DNA of 64,000 bases. It comes from Theocolax elegans (lineage: Eukaryota > Arthropoda > Insecta > Hymenoptera > Cerocephalidae). Shown piece after piece: positions 42,751 through 55,045 of this stretch. Location of the stretch: positions 41,338,769-41,402,768 of the forward strand of contig CM047428.1 in assembly GCA_026168455.1 (NCBI GenBank), in the 5' to 3' direction. Each line of letters starts with the position of its first letter. Position 1 is the first letter of the stretch. The position numbers were made by a program, and so were the translations under genes. A model generated the notes under the pieces. It had not been told where the DNA came from. It saw only the letters and a program-made list of their open reading frames with translations, and made no database searches.

Positions 42751-45740
42751 TCAGCAAACAAGTTTAAGCAACTTTTTATTTGGTTTAAGCGCTTGCAGTA
42801 TTACGCGTTTGTTTATATTTCTGTCCCTATTATTTTTAGAAATCAACTTAACATGATAAAAAATATGAGTTTTAATAAATAATTTAATTATAAAATCATA
42901 ATGCTCAGAACAACTATCTATAAAAAAATCAGGATTTCTTTTTGAAATACATTTTTTAATTAAGGTGCACAAATATTTACCTATAAATTCGGAATGAGCA
43001 ATTTTTTCAAATTCTGATTAAAAAATTTCATAACAAGTGTTTACAAATGAAATGAGCAAACTTGTCGGAGCTTTCAATCCACCACAAGCTTTCGCTTTTA
43101 ATGGTGGATAAGCTTTCCACAACAATAATAAGGCAGCGTCAGATTTTAATTCTCTACTATTATCAATTAATTTTGTAACACAGTTATCACAATTGAATTT
43201 ATTTACATCTTTAAAAGCTAGATATCCGGCAATCTAAGTTTTTGTACAGTTTTGAAGATCATCAACTGGAGTAACTTCGGCTTTGTATACTTCTGATTCA
43301 TCAGTGTTCTCTACATCGAATTTTTCATTATAAATAAACCAGTTTTCTATATTTTTATTAATAATCTCATTACTCGCGGCTACTCATTTTTGCTTACTTC
43401 AAAATTCGAAATTAATAATCGCGCATCATCCGGCTCGCAGTTTGTTCCAATAGGAGGATTACAAACAATGTAATCATAACAGTAGGATTATCATTGTAGC
43501 CCGATCGCGATCGCATGACTCCGAAAAAGTTTTCTATTTTATCTTGGTTTAATCGATTGGTTAATAAGTACGGTTTGTTTTGTTGTTTAAGTTCATTCCA
43601 CAATGATAATATGCCGTTGATTGTTAACGCAAAATTTTCAAAGCAATTAGGTTTTTTACCATTTTCAATAGACCATTTATCAATATAATTAGCGAATTCT
43701 TTTAAACGAATCTCTACATTTGGATTTGAATTAGACAAGCCGTGTTTTAAGGGATTTTGATCTTTATGAGAACGAGCGTTAAGAGGACGTCGAAGCTTGC
43801 ATTTTTACCATCAGAGTAACTCTACCTAATGGCACATATTCGCAATCAGTTTCACACTATTCTTTGTTATTTGCCGCTAGATTTCAATGAAATTTGCACA
43901 GGATATATAAAATAATGCAGAGAATTGGGCTGTGCATCGAAAAGCGGCGAAAATTGAAAGAAAAACCTTTCTGATTAGTCTAAAACTGCTAACCCCAACA
44001 TCGATGCACCCATACAGCGCCACCTTTTGGGGAATATCCTTACTACATACGTATAACGTACGCGGTTGAGGTTAGCAGTTTTAGACTAATCAGAAAGGTT
44101 TTTCTTTCAATTTTCGCCGCTTTTCGACCCACAGCCCAATTCTCTGCATCATTTTATATATCCTGTGCAAATTTCATTGAAATCCAGCGGCAAATAACGA
44201 AGAATAGTGTGAAACTGTAATTGCGAATATGTGCCATTAGGTAGAGTTACTCTGATGGTAAAAATGCAAGCTTCGACGTCCTCTTAAGACAGTCGAAGAT
44301 ATCGTTAATATTTTTTAAGAAATTTGCAGTCGCGACAACAGTCTTACGTTTTAAAACTTGCGCGGCCAAGCTAACACGCATTTTTTCAAAATTATTTGGC
44401 ATATGGCGATCTGTCAATTTAGACGCTGCTTTACACGATTTGGCCCGTTCCAGCTCTCTTAGTTCCCGAATATCACACTATGAAACTACTTCCGTACCCA
44501 TTACGTAATTATGTTTAATTAAATTATTTCGAATGCATTTTAATATATGCGGTACATCAAAACCGAAAAATATTTTACGATTATTTAACTCGATAAACGG
44601 ATGATCTTTACTTATATTTAATAAATTTATAGCTTTTTGATTGGAAGCACCCTGATCACAAACCATATAACAATTTTTAAATCCTATTTTTTCACAAACA
44701 TTGATTACATTTAAAATAATCTCTTTCTAAATTGAACTGGAAATGGTACCTGCAGTCGGAAAATAGAAAAGAGGCTGCTTCCAATCATAGCTTAGATATA
44801 ATTCGCCATTTTTAATTCCTTACCACCGAAATCGTTGCTTAGATCATGGAACCCTTTAATATAATCTTCCTTCAGATTATAATGAAGGCCTGGTCTAATT
44901 GCCATTTCGTCCCACATTAATACCGATTCTTTTTCAAATTCAGATTTACCTTCTAATTTAATGTTTAATTGTTTCAGTATCTCTTCATTTTTACCCGATT
45001 TTAAATTTATTATGTTTACCCAATTACGAATTAATGAAACCGATGGCAAAGAAAAATGTTTATTATCCCTCAAAAAAACATAAGCTTTTGGCGATTTGTA
45101 ATATAAACCTAGCGCGAATTGTTTTTCATCTTCCTCCCATTTACGTTGTTTATAATGATTTAATTGCATTTTTTAAAATAATATTAAGTCTTCATTTAAG
45201 AATCTAGCGGCTTGTTCGACAATTTGATCTTTAGACAGCTTAAGCTTACGCTTTTTTAATCTTAATAATTGGCAATGCTTTAACTTCTAAAGTAAGATTC
45301 GCGTGAATTGGAGCTCTGATTTTACGTTTTTTATAACTACATCGCGTCTTCGTTTTTGTATTTGGCAAGCATTTTTGTGGCAAGCATTCTCTTTATAACC
45401 GGAATCTACAGCGTCTAAATTTGTTTCACACAAGTGTGAAGTATTAAAAGTACCATGATGATCAGAAGTTGCCGCCGAAGTTGCAATGCAAGTTCGGTTT
45501 TAACTGCATTTTCTGATTCCGAAGCGTTGCTCAAAGTTAACTGAGGAATTGTACCGGGCCTAAGTACTCTTCTAACATTACTGCTCTGAATAAAATCTGA
45601 TTCTAAAAAATGCTTACTACATACTCTTTTTTCCTGCAGCTGCTTTTCTGTTAATTTGGGTAAATCGTTATTCCCGCAAACTCGAAACCATTCTGATAAA
45701 CTATTCGAGCATGCAAATATAGATTTAACTACTTAAAAAT
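42751..45740 (-). pseudogene. P-element/THAP9-type transposase relic
   Basis: Minus-strand pieces in correct order of a THAP-domain DNA transposase. The THAP zinc-finger half lies at about 45,740-45,540 ('WFRVCGNNDLP', 'RVCSKHFLESDF'). A middle block at 45,169-44,792 contains 'FALGLYYKSPKAYVFLRDN', 'LPSVSLIRNWV', 'WDEMAIRPGLHYN' and 'GFHDL'. The core at 44,666-44,478 has 'CDQGASNQKAINLL' and 'FGFDVPHILKCIRNNL'. The C-terminal conserved block at 43,738-43,412 has 'LNQDKIENFFGVMR' and 'GYNDNPT'. The last part (about 43,080-42,751) has 'CGGLKAPTSLLISFV'. Many stops and frameshifts, and a 501 bp TTAA-flanked fold-back interrupts it. No functional product. THAP9-like domesticated genes are intact, so decay argues for a dead element. 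Confidence 0.8.
43783..44283. mobile_element. 501-bp TTAA-flanked fold-back (MITE) inside the transposase relic
   Basis: Inverted arms of about 213 bp (43,783-43,995 and 44,070-44,283) with outer ends 'gaggacgtcgaagcttgc' and its reverse complement, around a roughly 74 bp centre. The duplicated target TTAA lies at 43,779-43,782 and 44,284-44,287. TTAA duplication is the signature of piggyBac-type transposition. No coding capacity. Confidence 0.85.
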
Positions 45741-46524
45741 GAAAGAGCACGCAACATTGCTGATTAATAACATTAAATAAGTAATATTTAAGTTTAAGAA
45801 AAAAATAAATAAAACCTTGATGAAAGTATTTAATTTAGATCGAGTATTGTATTTTGATTGAGTGTGCGTTAAATGGCAGTTTACGCATTTATAAAAATCT
45901 TTAAGTGCTATTTTCGAACATCAAATAAAAAATGTATTATTCGAGTGTGATATTCACAAGTAGAAAACTACTATTTGAATGCAACATTACATCGAAAAAG
46001 AGTTATTATTATGCCATTTGATAAATATAAATTTTAACACTTAATCATTTGGTCTAGTTAACGACATTTAAAAAAAAACTCCTATTATTATATTACTTAA
46101 TATTATTAGTTATTTTATTACACTACTAAATACCTAAAAAAAAACAAAATCAAAAACTAGTATAGATGTGCAAAGACATTCAAAATGTCCGTTAAGAACA
46201 ATTGAAGTAAGCAAAGAAATCAGTGCAAACAATTAAAAAAACTTATCTAAATGTTTTTTTATAATTATTAATAATAATTAGAGAAAGTTTATAAAACTCA
46301 ATTTGCAGGATCTACCTAAAAACCCAAAAATATGAGAAAGTTCATGCATGACATTTGAATCATATAGAAGATTAGTCTATAAATTTTAGTTTCATATTTA
46401 ATTCATTTCGCTTAAAATTTACATTGATGTGTCACTCTAAACAAGAATAAAATTTTGAAATTATGCAATCATGAATCATTTCAATTTGTGCAACTAATTT
46501 TCATTGGACTTCGTTTAATTATAA
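45741..46524. other. AT-rich spacer, nothing recognised
   Basis: No gene or repeat identified. Confidence 0.45.
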
Positions 46525-46528
46525 ATTT

Positions 46529-48563
46529 TGTGAGGTAAACCTCACACCGGTATTAACTTATAATTAGCTAAAGGAGGGAAGTCTTGTCGAAGGGACATAC
46601 CTGAAACAAGAAAAAGAGTTATTAGTGTATATAGTTAGTTATAAGGTTAGCGTAGAGGAAATAGATATAAGTGAAATAACATTTTAATACAATATCATAC
46701 CTTTTGAGACGACGAGTCCTGGGTGATCCAACGATGCTATCCCTGTGCGTCCTGTCCTTGAAAGCGATGAGTCCTGGGTACTGCCCCTGGTGATTCCATT
46801 TCCCCTCGAGGCGATGAGTCCTGGGTGAACCTTTTGGTCCTGGGTCCGCTCCTTGGTAGTGTTGGTTAGCTGAAAGGTTTATAATAAATAAAACTAGAAT
46901 ATATATAGAAGGTTAGGATAGTAGGATTTATAGAGGGACAAAGTGTAGTTGTAATAAGGAAGTTATGTATGAGTATAGGATATTATATATAGGATATGGG
47001 AATAGAGGTTAGGAAGGAAGTAAACACCGGCTACGAATCCTGGCTCGAGCCATTCTCGTCACCGATATTTAAGTACGTAAAGGAAAGGAATTAATAGGGT
47101 TTTTATTGATTTGTTGAGGAAATCGGAGGATTGTAGAAAAGAAGGAGTTTAATAATGAAGAAGGAATGATACAACCATACCGCCACCGACGTCCAACCAT
47201 GTTCCCACGTAGATCCAATACCATCTCCCGACGACCTGGTGATGGAGAACGAAGGCAGCCACGAAGACGACGACCCAGGAACTGGCGCACTCTTCACACA
47301 CACAATATAAAAACCCGTTCGCCGTCGTGTAACCAAACAACGCCCGACTCGCGTGCAACGGACTCGGCCGTCTGCTTGTGTACTATGGTCAGCGCGGCAG
47401 AGAGGGGGGCGGCGCTCGCTGCTCTCGCACATGCACGCCGCGGCACATGGCGGCGCACCGAGGAGGGGAACGACGGAATGAGCGGGAAGTAGCCAACTAC
47501 AGCGTGTGTGTACGAGAGAGAAAGAAGACACACCTGTTGCATTGGTGGAGGCGCAAGTCAGTTCCTCAACGGAATACGGGTTATTTCGTTATTCCGTCAC
47601 TGAGGAAAAGAAGATTGATACGGGAATAGATGGCGCGGACGGCGGTAATAGTTAATCATCTAATTAACCAGGAGGATATTATTGGTTAAAAAATAAGGAA
47701 GAAGAAGACAATCAGCGCCGCGCTTTAACGAACTACGAGGACGAGCGGGATGCTACGAGTCCCGATCGTCATTCGTAGCCGGATAGTCTCCCCGAGCACA
47801 CCGAGCAATTTTCTGTAGATCAAGTAGTATAATTTTTTGTAGAAGTCCAGATAGTAGTAGTAGTAGTTCTGAGAGTGGTCGAGTCGTTTTATTCTTGAAG
47901 AAGATCGTTTCTCGTTGCGGTAAGTGGGCTGCACGGCCACCGATTAATTTAATAAATGGAGTGTATCGCCGGGGATTTCTTACGCGCCGCATATAGACCT
48001 CCCGCGAGTCCGTGCCGCCATATTGACATGTGCCGCGAATTATATTATGATCGTTAAAAGATTGGGAATTGTGATATCGTTTTTATACCGGAATTTGTAA
48101 CTTGGTAGAGTCGGATTAATTAATTAATATCGGTGATCGGAAGATCGGGTCAGCTTTGCGGGAATTTACTCTGTAAAATTTATTGCATTGATTAAAAATT
48201 GTAACGGTGATCACCCGTAGTGATCTAAGGTGGAAATAGTAACTTCTAAGTAATAAACTTGTCCTCGAATTTAATAGACTTGAATCGTTGAGTTTTTGAT
48301 TAATTAAACCTGTACCTCAGTAAATCACCGTCATACGTACTGAAGGAGATAAAATTCGTCGTTGGTTTCGCCACCTCCGTATTGGCGTTGGAGCCACGTC
48401 CTGAGGAGTCGTACCGGGAAGTTATTTGTATTGGTAAGACCTGGCGCCCAGTAAAATATTAAATACGGTATTTACCGGATTAATAGGTAATATATATAGA
48501 TATTAAATAAAGTGGAATCGAGTAGCGTGGTTTACGGGCCACGAAAGTGAGGACCACGTTACA
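46529..48563 (+). mobile_element. Solo LTR, 2.03 kb, Gypsy-type ends
   Basis: Begins TGTGAGGTAAACC and ends CCACGTTACA, like the Gypsy-1 LTR (TGTAAAGGTAAGC...CCCGTTACA). It is flanked by the direct repeat ATTT at 46,525-46,528 and 48,564-48,567. No internal retrotransposon sequence is present, so recombination between two LTRs is the simple explanation. Inside, a 'ga(t/c)gagtcctgggt' motif recurs at 46,711, 46,766 and 46,813. The region near 47,200-47,700 is GC-richer, and its open frames look like chance frames. A 'tggcgcccag' at 48,445 resembles a primer-binding site but is not at the LTR edge. Confidence 0.7.
46711..46860 (+). repeat. Short repeats with core 'gatgagtcctgggt' in the solo LTR
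   Basis: Three clear copies at about 50 bp spacing and a partial fourth ('ggtcctgggtcc', about 46,838). Function unknown. Confidence 0.7.
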
Positions 48564-48567
48564 ATTT

Positions 48568-49917
48568 GTATCACCCTTTTCTAATTTTTCTTTAATTTAT
48601 TAATTATAAACGCATACAACGTTAACAAATTAGATATAATTACAAAATTATTTCTACAAGTAACACATTATGCTTAACCTGCATATCAAAAACTATTAAA
48701 TAAAGATAAAATCCATGATAAACTTGTAAATAAAATGTTAAAAATAGTTTACATTGATTGAAATTAAAATTAAAAGAATGGTTAAACAGAATCATCAATT
48801 ATGAATATATAACAAATCAAATCTAATTCAAAACGATTTGTTCTACATAACCAAGAATTACGACCTAAAACGTGAGCGAAAGAATAATACATTTTTATTT
48901 TTAAATTGATTAACTAAACAGCATTTATAATGGTTTAAATGTACAAAAGTACATCTTATGACGGCTTAAAAAAACATTGATTGAATCGGAATAGAGTCCA
49001 ATATGTTTGATAGAACCGAATAGATACCGGCTTACCATACACACACATTCATCGATAGACGTTTTTCACAAATTACATATTCCGAATCTCAAAGTATCAA
49101 AACTTCGGTACATAATAAATTTAGCAAATTTTTTTTACTATAACAATGGTTTCCTCCATGACGAAGCAAAAACAAAAGGTGGAATTTAAATTTACCTTAA
49201 AAGGAAAACAAATATTAAAATAAACTTGTTTTGAAATTACAATACATACACGTTTGGAAATCGAATGGGAAACCGATGAAAAGTTAAAGTTTGATCCTTT
49301 TTTTTAATGCTCACAATTCTTAAATTAACACGTGTTTGTTGCAAGCATTTCACTTATTGAACTGTCAAATTTCACTAACAATAATCACATTTATTAATTG
49401 TTTATAATGGCAAATTTTGTACTGTTTACAATAAGAAAATGTATTAAAAAAGTATTAATCGCGAGCTGAAAAATAAACTACTGCACGTGTAAACAACGCG
49501 TATAGCACTGACGATCATTGATCAACAATATTTTGGCGGTTAAAACAATGCATGTTTACTATTTGTCGTTTTTTAACAAATGCCATCGTGTTCGATAATT
49601 TAAATACATTAAAAATCTATTACTCACTTTAAAAATAAATTGTACTGTTTATGCGTTTAAAATATTTTTTGTAAAACATGTTTGAATTAATTAATTAATT
49701 CAGGCCACAACATTATAAAGATTTTCAAGTGGAAACAGCGAAAAATTATAAAAGTGGTAAGTGCGTTTATCTACATAAGATATATATTCAGGATTTTTAG
49801 ATAGAAAATGTATTTTACGGTACAAATAAAATTTATATTTTGAAATTGTTATATTGAATTATATTTATAAGTCTCTAGTGTAGAGACTTAACCAAAATAA
49901 AATGGGATAAGGTAAGA
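48568..49917. other. AT-rich spacer, nothing recognised
   Basis: No gene. The last bases before 49,918 are the left flank of Gypsy-2. Confidence 0.45.
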
Positions 49918-50214
49918 AAATACCACACGTGTTGTTGCAGAGAACTATTCTGTAATTAAACAAATATTTAGACTATTACAATGTTTAATCGTTTACTACT
50001 ACTTACATATATACATATTATATATTTACCTGAATCAACACAATTGTCGGTATTTCAAGTAGATATTGTCGGAGCAAGCGCGACTGTGACGCAGCACAGT
50101 TTATCAGCTACTGACTATTCGAAGCGTTTCGTTCGTAGTCAGTCTAAATGACTTAGGCGGTAATTGTCACGTGACATATAGGCGGTTAAGTTTGAAAAAT
50201 TTTTAAACTTACAT
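49918..50214 (-). repeat. Gypsy-2 3' LTR
   Basis: Minus strand starts (A)TGTAAGTTT. Contains 'cacgtgacatatag' and a near-palindromic 'agtcag' region shared with the other LTR. Confidence 0.85.
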
Positions 50215-50224
50215 CCCCTTTTTT
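50215..50224 (-). promoter_or_regulatory. Polypurine tract of Gypsy-2
   Basis: AAAAAAGGGG on the minus strand immediately before the 3' LTR. Confidence 0.7.
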
Positions 50225-50239
50225 AAGGAGCAGCGTTAG

Positions 50240-51400
50240 GCGCGTGGAAATAAGGAATGAGTTTACTAGCGTGGAAAAGGTTGGATTCCTTTTTCCTAAA
50301 ACCGCTGTCAATGACAAATATCACACCAGATACTTTCTTTGTTATTTTGTACGGACCTATTCTGATCGGATCTAATTTATTTCTGTTTAATTTATTGCTA
50401 TTTTGTATATATACTAAATCTCCTTCGTCATGTTTAATTGTAACTGAATTTTTATCATAGTATTTTTTATTTTTTTCATGATTTTTTTTTGAATTTTCAT
50501 ATGCAATTTTTCTATTATATTCTAGGTTATTTTTATTATTTTCATTAAGTTCTTTCGGTAATATAGAATCGCCTTCTCCAGTTAATAAATATTTTGGAGT
50601 GAACCCCGTTGAGCTATGAATTGTTTTGTTATATTCGTTTACGCATTCTTGTGCTAATATAGGCCAAGGTCAGTTTCATTCATTGTAAATTTTACACCTT
50701 ATTCTGTTTAGCAAAGTTTGATTAGATCTTTCATTTAATCCGTTAGAGAAAGCACAATTGACTGCAGTGAAAATTACAGTTATCTTTTCTGATTTTAAAT
50801 ATTGTTTGAATTCTTTCGAATTGATACCTCCGTACTGGTCTGTTAGCAAAGTTTCTATTTCATGTTTGTTTTTTATTGATTTTACTAAATTTATAAAGTC
50901 TTTGGCGTTTTGGGTTGTCGAAGTAGCGATAAAAGCAAATCTTGTAAAATGATCTATAATTAAATGTAACTATTTTTTTATACTTTTATTGCCTGCGAAC
51001 GCTCCTATCGTGTCAAGAGAAATTATTTCAAATGGTTTTTTTGCAGGTCTAAATGTGAAAGCGGAGCTTTGTAATTTGCAATTCACATGTGCGGCATATT
51101 ATTTTTATGTGTTTGTGCATATTTTTAAAATAAATTTTTTTTGTTATCGTTAGTGTTGTGTTTTGTTCCCACATGTCCCTGTGTTTCATGAACTATTTTT
51201 GTTAATTTTATGCCGAATTCTTCAGTTACATATATCTTTCTTTTATTATTTAAGGTTTTATAAATTATATTATTTTCAATTTCACATTTTTGTCTACTTT
51301 AATTTCGTTTGATCATCAATTATGTCAGTTAAGTTTATGAGATTTACAATTTTAATTATAAATTCTTCATAATCGTTTTCTCGTTGTTGTTGGACTGGAT
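50240..51400 (-). pseudogene. Gypsy-2 integrase remnant
   Basis: Minus-strand reading shows integrase pieces separated by stops and shifts. A catalytic-core end with 'GLNERSNQTL' and 'RIRCKIYNE', then 'ECVNEYNKTIHS', lies at about 50,760-50,610. The C-terminal domain with 'DLVYIQNSNKLNRNK' and 'IRIGPYKI' lies at about 50,450-50,270. The N-terminal zinc region and the earlier catalytic motifs are too eroded for me to place. No functional integrase. Confidence 0.7.
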
Positions 51401-51406
51401 TCCTAG

Positions 51407-51877
51407 TTAGACAATCCGCCCCAAGTTATTTTTACCTGGGTTATATATTATTTCGAAATTGAATTGCGATATGTAATTTAGGATCTCTCGTAATTCCGGA
51501 TCTTTACAATTTTTTATATTAAAATGTTCTAACGGTTTATGATCCGTATAAATAATAAATTTATGATCCATTAGATAATATTGCCAATATAATATGGCTT
51601 CTTTAATTGCCAGGCATTCAATGTAGATCGCTTTTTTAGTTTTTTGTCGTTCCGTTAATTTTCGAGAAAAATAAAACACAGGTTTCAATGTTTTGTCTGT
51701 TTTTGGTTGCTTTAAAACTGCACCTACGCCTTATAAACAAGCATCCGTATAAATATAAATTTGACTATTTAGATCAAAGATTGATAAAATTGGTTTTGTA
51801 CACAAATAATTTTTCACTTTTTCTAAGCTTTCTTGGCAAGTATCGGACCATTTAAATTCTACGTTTTTTCTGAGTAA
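51407..51877 (-). pseudogene. Gypsy-2 RNase H
   Basis: RNase H-like segment after the RT: 'FYFSRKLTERQ', 'ECLAIKEAILYWQYYL' and 'IIYTDHKPLEHF', ending 'IIYNPGKNN'. Stops lie at its junction with the RT (about 51,877) and after 'YNPGKNNLGRIV'. Confidence 0.8.
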
Positions 51878-52669
51878 TCAATGAATTGGCTCTAATACTA
51901 TTGTAGCCTTAGGAATATATTGTAAATAAAAATTTATTTTTCTCAAAAATTGTCTGATATTTGTTTTTGTTGTGGGTGTTGGAAACTTTTTTATCGCAAT
52001 TACATTATCATTTAGTGGCTTTATACAATTTAAACATAGTTCGTGACCTAAATATATTATTTTATTTTGTGCAAGCATGCATTTTTGTAAATTCAATTTT
52101 AAACCATTATCTAGTAACGTTTTTAAAACTAATTCAACATGTCTTAGATGATTGTCGCAATTTTTTGAAAAAATCAAAATATCATCGATATAGTTTACCG
52201 TGAATGTTTCTAAATAATTTTTTTTTATTATACTTGATAAAATTCGTTGAAATATCGCCGGGGAGATTTTTAGGCCAAACGGTAAACAACGCCATTGCCA
52301 ATGACCGTGATGTGTTACAAAGGCTGTTTTGTATCTATCTTTGTCACGGAAAGGGATTGTCCAAAATGCCGAATTTACATCAAGTTTCGTGAAATATTTA
52401 CAATTTCGCCTCTGTAATACTAATTCCTCGATTCGTGGGAAGGGTTGACTTTCTGGCACGACGATTTTATTTAATTCTCGATAATCAATACACAATCGAG
52501 ATTTTTTTCCCTCGTCCTTTTTAAAAACTAAGGTTACAGGGGCAGCATTAGGACTATTCGATTCTTCAATTAATTTTGTTTTTAATAATTCTTTGATTTG
52601 TTTCTCAATTTCGATTCTATCTTGTAATGAACATCTATATGGCTTTTTTATATATATAATTGTTTTCAA
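51878..52669 (-). pseudogene. Gypsy-2 reverse transcriptase
   Basis: 263-codon open segment with full Gypsy RT motif order: 'APVTLVFKKD', 'RLCIDYRELNKI', 'FTKLDVNSAFWTIPF', 'WRCLPFGLKISPAIFQR', the catalytic 'YIDD' in 'NYIDDILIFS', and 'KIIYLGHEL'. The catalytic residues are intact, but flanking frames are closed. A different frame upstream (52,635-53,009) carries the protease-RT linker, so a frameshift sits near 52,650. Confidence 0.85.
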
Positions 52670-54108
52670 TGAGTTTTATCGTAGCCTCATAATTTTTTAT
52701 TTTACCTACATCAAATTTTCCTTTCGCAAATATTTCCTTGTATTTTTTTGTTATTTCGCCTACAGGATCAGCTTTTTTCATTGGATAAGAATTTGATGTT
52801 GTGTATAGTATTAAATTTATATTAGGTTTTTTATCATTTTGACTTATTTTTAAATTTTCGTCTTGACATAATTTAAATTCTTTAATGCTATTTAATCCTA
52901 ATAGTACATCATCTTCAAATGATTCGCTTTTTATTATGAAAAAATTAAAATTTCTCGTGATATTCAAAATTTTCATTTCTACCGAGACTATACCTTCCGA
53001 TTTAGAAGTTGTGACGGAAATCGTCACACAACTTTTCGCGGCAAATACAGCATTTAAACTCCTTTTAAATGTAAGTCGTCGGAGCCTTTGGTATGTCAAG
53101 GCCAGCCGACGACATTTGTTTACGAAGATCAAGTGTACAATTACGCGCGCAATAGTACGTAGGGATGAGAGCGCGAGAGTCTGTGTGTGTTTCCCACTCT
53201 CATCCCTTTTTCGAAAATTAGGCAATTGCCTATTAGTACGTCCCGATCCGCCGCTCGAGGCGAAAGAACTTATCCGGGCCGATCGATATATTGTTTACGG
53301 CTAACGAAAAGGCGCGTGAGGCGCAAAACCGTCAAAACCCGGATCATCCTCGCGAGGTGAGCTGCGAGTGACTACTGGTGTGCGAGTAGAACGGGAAGTG
53401 TGAGAGTGAGTGCGAATGCGGTTCGCGAGGCACTCGCCGCGGCACAGGGCCGCCTCTCCAACACGGCAGCCGACGTCGGTCCTCCGTTGCCCAGGAGGCC
53501 AAAGGGACCCGGATCGGCTGGGCCATACACGAGGCGCATTCCGGTAAGTTTTTATTCATACTACCGCGCGTCCCCCCCCCCCTTCCCGAGTGTTTGAGTG
53601 TGTGAGCTCGGGAGTGTATTCGGGTACGCCGGTACCCAAATAGCGGAGATCGGGGTCGAGTCAACCGCAGGCGAGGATCTCGATCCGGTTGACTCCCGAT
53701 ACTTCCGCCCGCGCGAGGCAACCTTTGTCGCGGCACTCGGGCTGGATAGCCAATTGTTAACAGCTCATATTAAAATAAACGTTTCTTTTATTTTTATTTT
53801 ATTATGAGTATTTATTGTTCTCCCCGCTCCCGCCGACATTCTATTAATTTAAACTAATCGTGTCGAGGCAAGGAGGATCGCGAATTTTATAATTGTGTGC
53901 GCGGTATTGGGCAACGCGGCCCAACGGTCAATTTTAATTATAAAAATTAATTAAAATCACCGGGTACGCGAATACCGCGTCACAAAGTCCCTGATAATGT
54001 TTTTATATTATCCCCACTTATATTTCTCTCTACATGAAGCGTTTTCCAAAAATCATAGTTTATTAATGATATGTTTGCTCCCGAATCGTATATGGCTATA
54101 GCTGGTTT
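52640..54108 (-). pseudogene. Gypsy-2 protease, split by a solo LTR
   Basis: The front half (about 54,108-53,989) has the aspartic-protease active site D-S-G ('AIYDSGANISLIN', codons at 54,076-54,087). The back half continues at 53,009 with 'SEGIVSVEMKILNITR' and 'FEDDVLLGLNSIKEF' and runs into a linker to the RT. Between them is the 975 bp LTR with its duplicated AAGT. The reading frame is the same on both sides, so the insertion is what breaks the protease. Confidence 0.8.
53010..53984 (+). mobile_element. Solo LTR, 975 bp, nested in Gypsy-2 protease
   Basis: Ends are TGTGACGG and CGTCACA (inverted TGTGACG/CGTCACA), flanked by the direct repeat AAGT at 53,006-53,009 and 53,985-53,988. GC-rich compared with its host element. 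No internal retroelement sequence. The orientation cannot be fixed because the termini are symmetrical; plus is arbitrary. The start 'TGTGAC' resembles the LTR edge of Gypsy-3. Confidence 0.85.
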
Positions 54109-54109
54109 G

Positions 54110-55045
54110 TTATTTATTAATATTTTTACTTTTATAAGTGGGGTAACAATTAGTTTTTTGCTTCTTCGGTCGAAGAGATGAAGTTTTAATTTTTAAGAGA
54201 TTAATTTTTTCATTTTTATGTGCGCTTTTATTTAATTTAGTTCTACATAAATTTTCAGGATAATATCTATTTGGGTAACCTATGTTTTCACAATACGAGC
54301 AAGGAGAGTTATTGTTTCCTCGTCTTTCATTTGCCTTGTTTTGTTTTTGTTTACTGTTGTCTTCGATCGCCGAGAATTTATACTTATTTTCCATATTCTC
54401 GTTCAAGTATTTGTACTTGTACGCGTATTCAATCTCAGACCATGATTTTTGACTAAAAGTGTCAATAAAAGAATTATTCCAAAATTCCCATGCATCCCAA
54501 GTTAATGAATTTGTTTTTAAAAATATCGCGTGATATTCCAGTGCACTGTCTTCTAAAAATAGTCTCATAATTTCGGCGAATTTTTCTTCATGGATGTTAA
54601 AACGATTGCATTCACTTACAAAAATTTTTATCCACGATTCCGCGTTAAAATTTTTTCCGTTGAATTTTTCAAAGACCATGTTTTTCGCTATAGAGTGGAT
54701 TGATTTTTCGGTCGAAGAATTCTGTTTTGGGAGAGATTGAGATAAAGAGATGTTCTCGTCGGTCTCCAAATAATACTCGTTAAAAACAAGGTTACCTTCC
54801 TCGTCTAGATATTCGTTATGAAGTTTCTCCTTTTTTAAAGTGATGACCACATTTCGAAATTTATTTCGTTCATTTAGACTTTTGACAACTCCTTTTACTA
54901 CTCGATGTTCAAAAAGTTTTTTGTTATAACCACTGGTTTGTTGGTCGGCTGGGAATTTATAAATTTCTGGATGGTCGATTAGTTGTATTGTTTTTACTTT
55001 GACCACCGTGGTTTTAGAGGTTTGTCCTTCTGAAGCAAATACCAC
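54110..55045 (-). pseudogene. Gypsy-2 Gag
   Basis: About 311 codons open on the minus strand. Gag core: 'FEKFNGKNFNAESWIKIFV', 'MRLFLEDSALEYHAIF', 'WNNSFIDTF' and 'EIEYAYKYKYL'. Then a Lys/Asn-rich stretch and one altered zinc knuckle 'CSYCENIGYPNRYYPENLC', where the His positions have become Tyr. There is no ATG at the 5' side: the frame runs straight into the LTR at 55,037 and the nearest start-like codon is a GTG within it. No leader or primer-binding site separates LTR and Gag, so the front of Gag and the leader are probably deleted. Confidence 0.75.

Noticed and set aside
47100..47640. Arg/His-rich open frames on both strands
   Set aside because: Overlapping frames on both strands in a GC-richer part of a solo LTR, with no domain. 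Typical chance frames.
48443..48456. Primer-binding site inside the 2 kb solo LTR ('tggcgcccag')
   Set aside because: It lies 120 bp inside the LTR edge defined by the ATTT duplication, and the sequence is nearly self-complementary, so it can arise by chance.
54110..54180. Slippery run AAAAAAC at the Gypsy-2 gag-protease junction
   Set aside because: The heptamer is not in the -1 register with Gag, and the protease lies in the +1 frame, so it is not a canonical -1 site. The frame difference may be decay.
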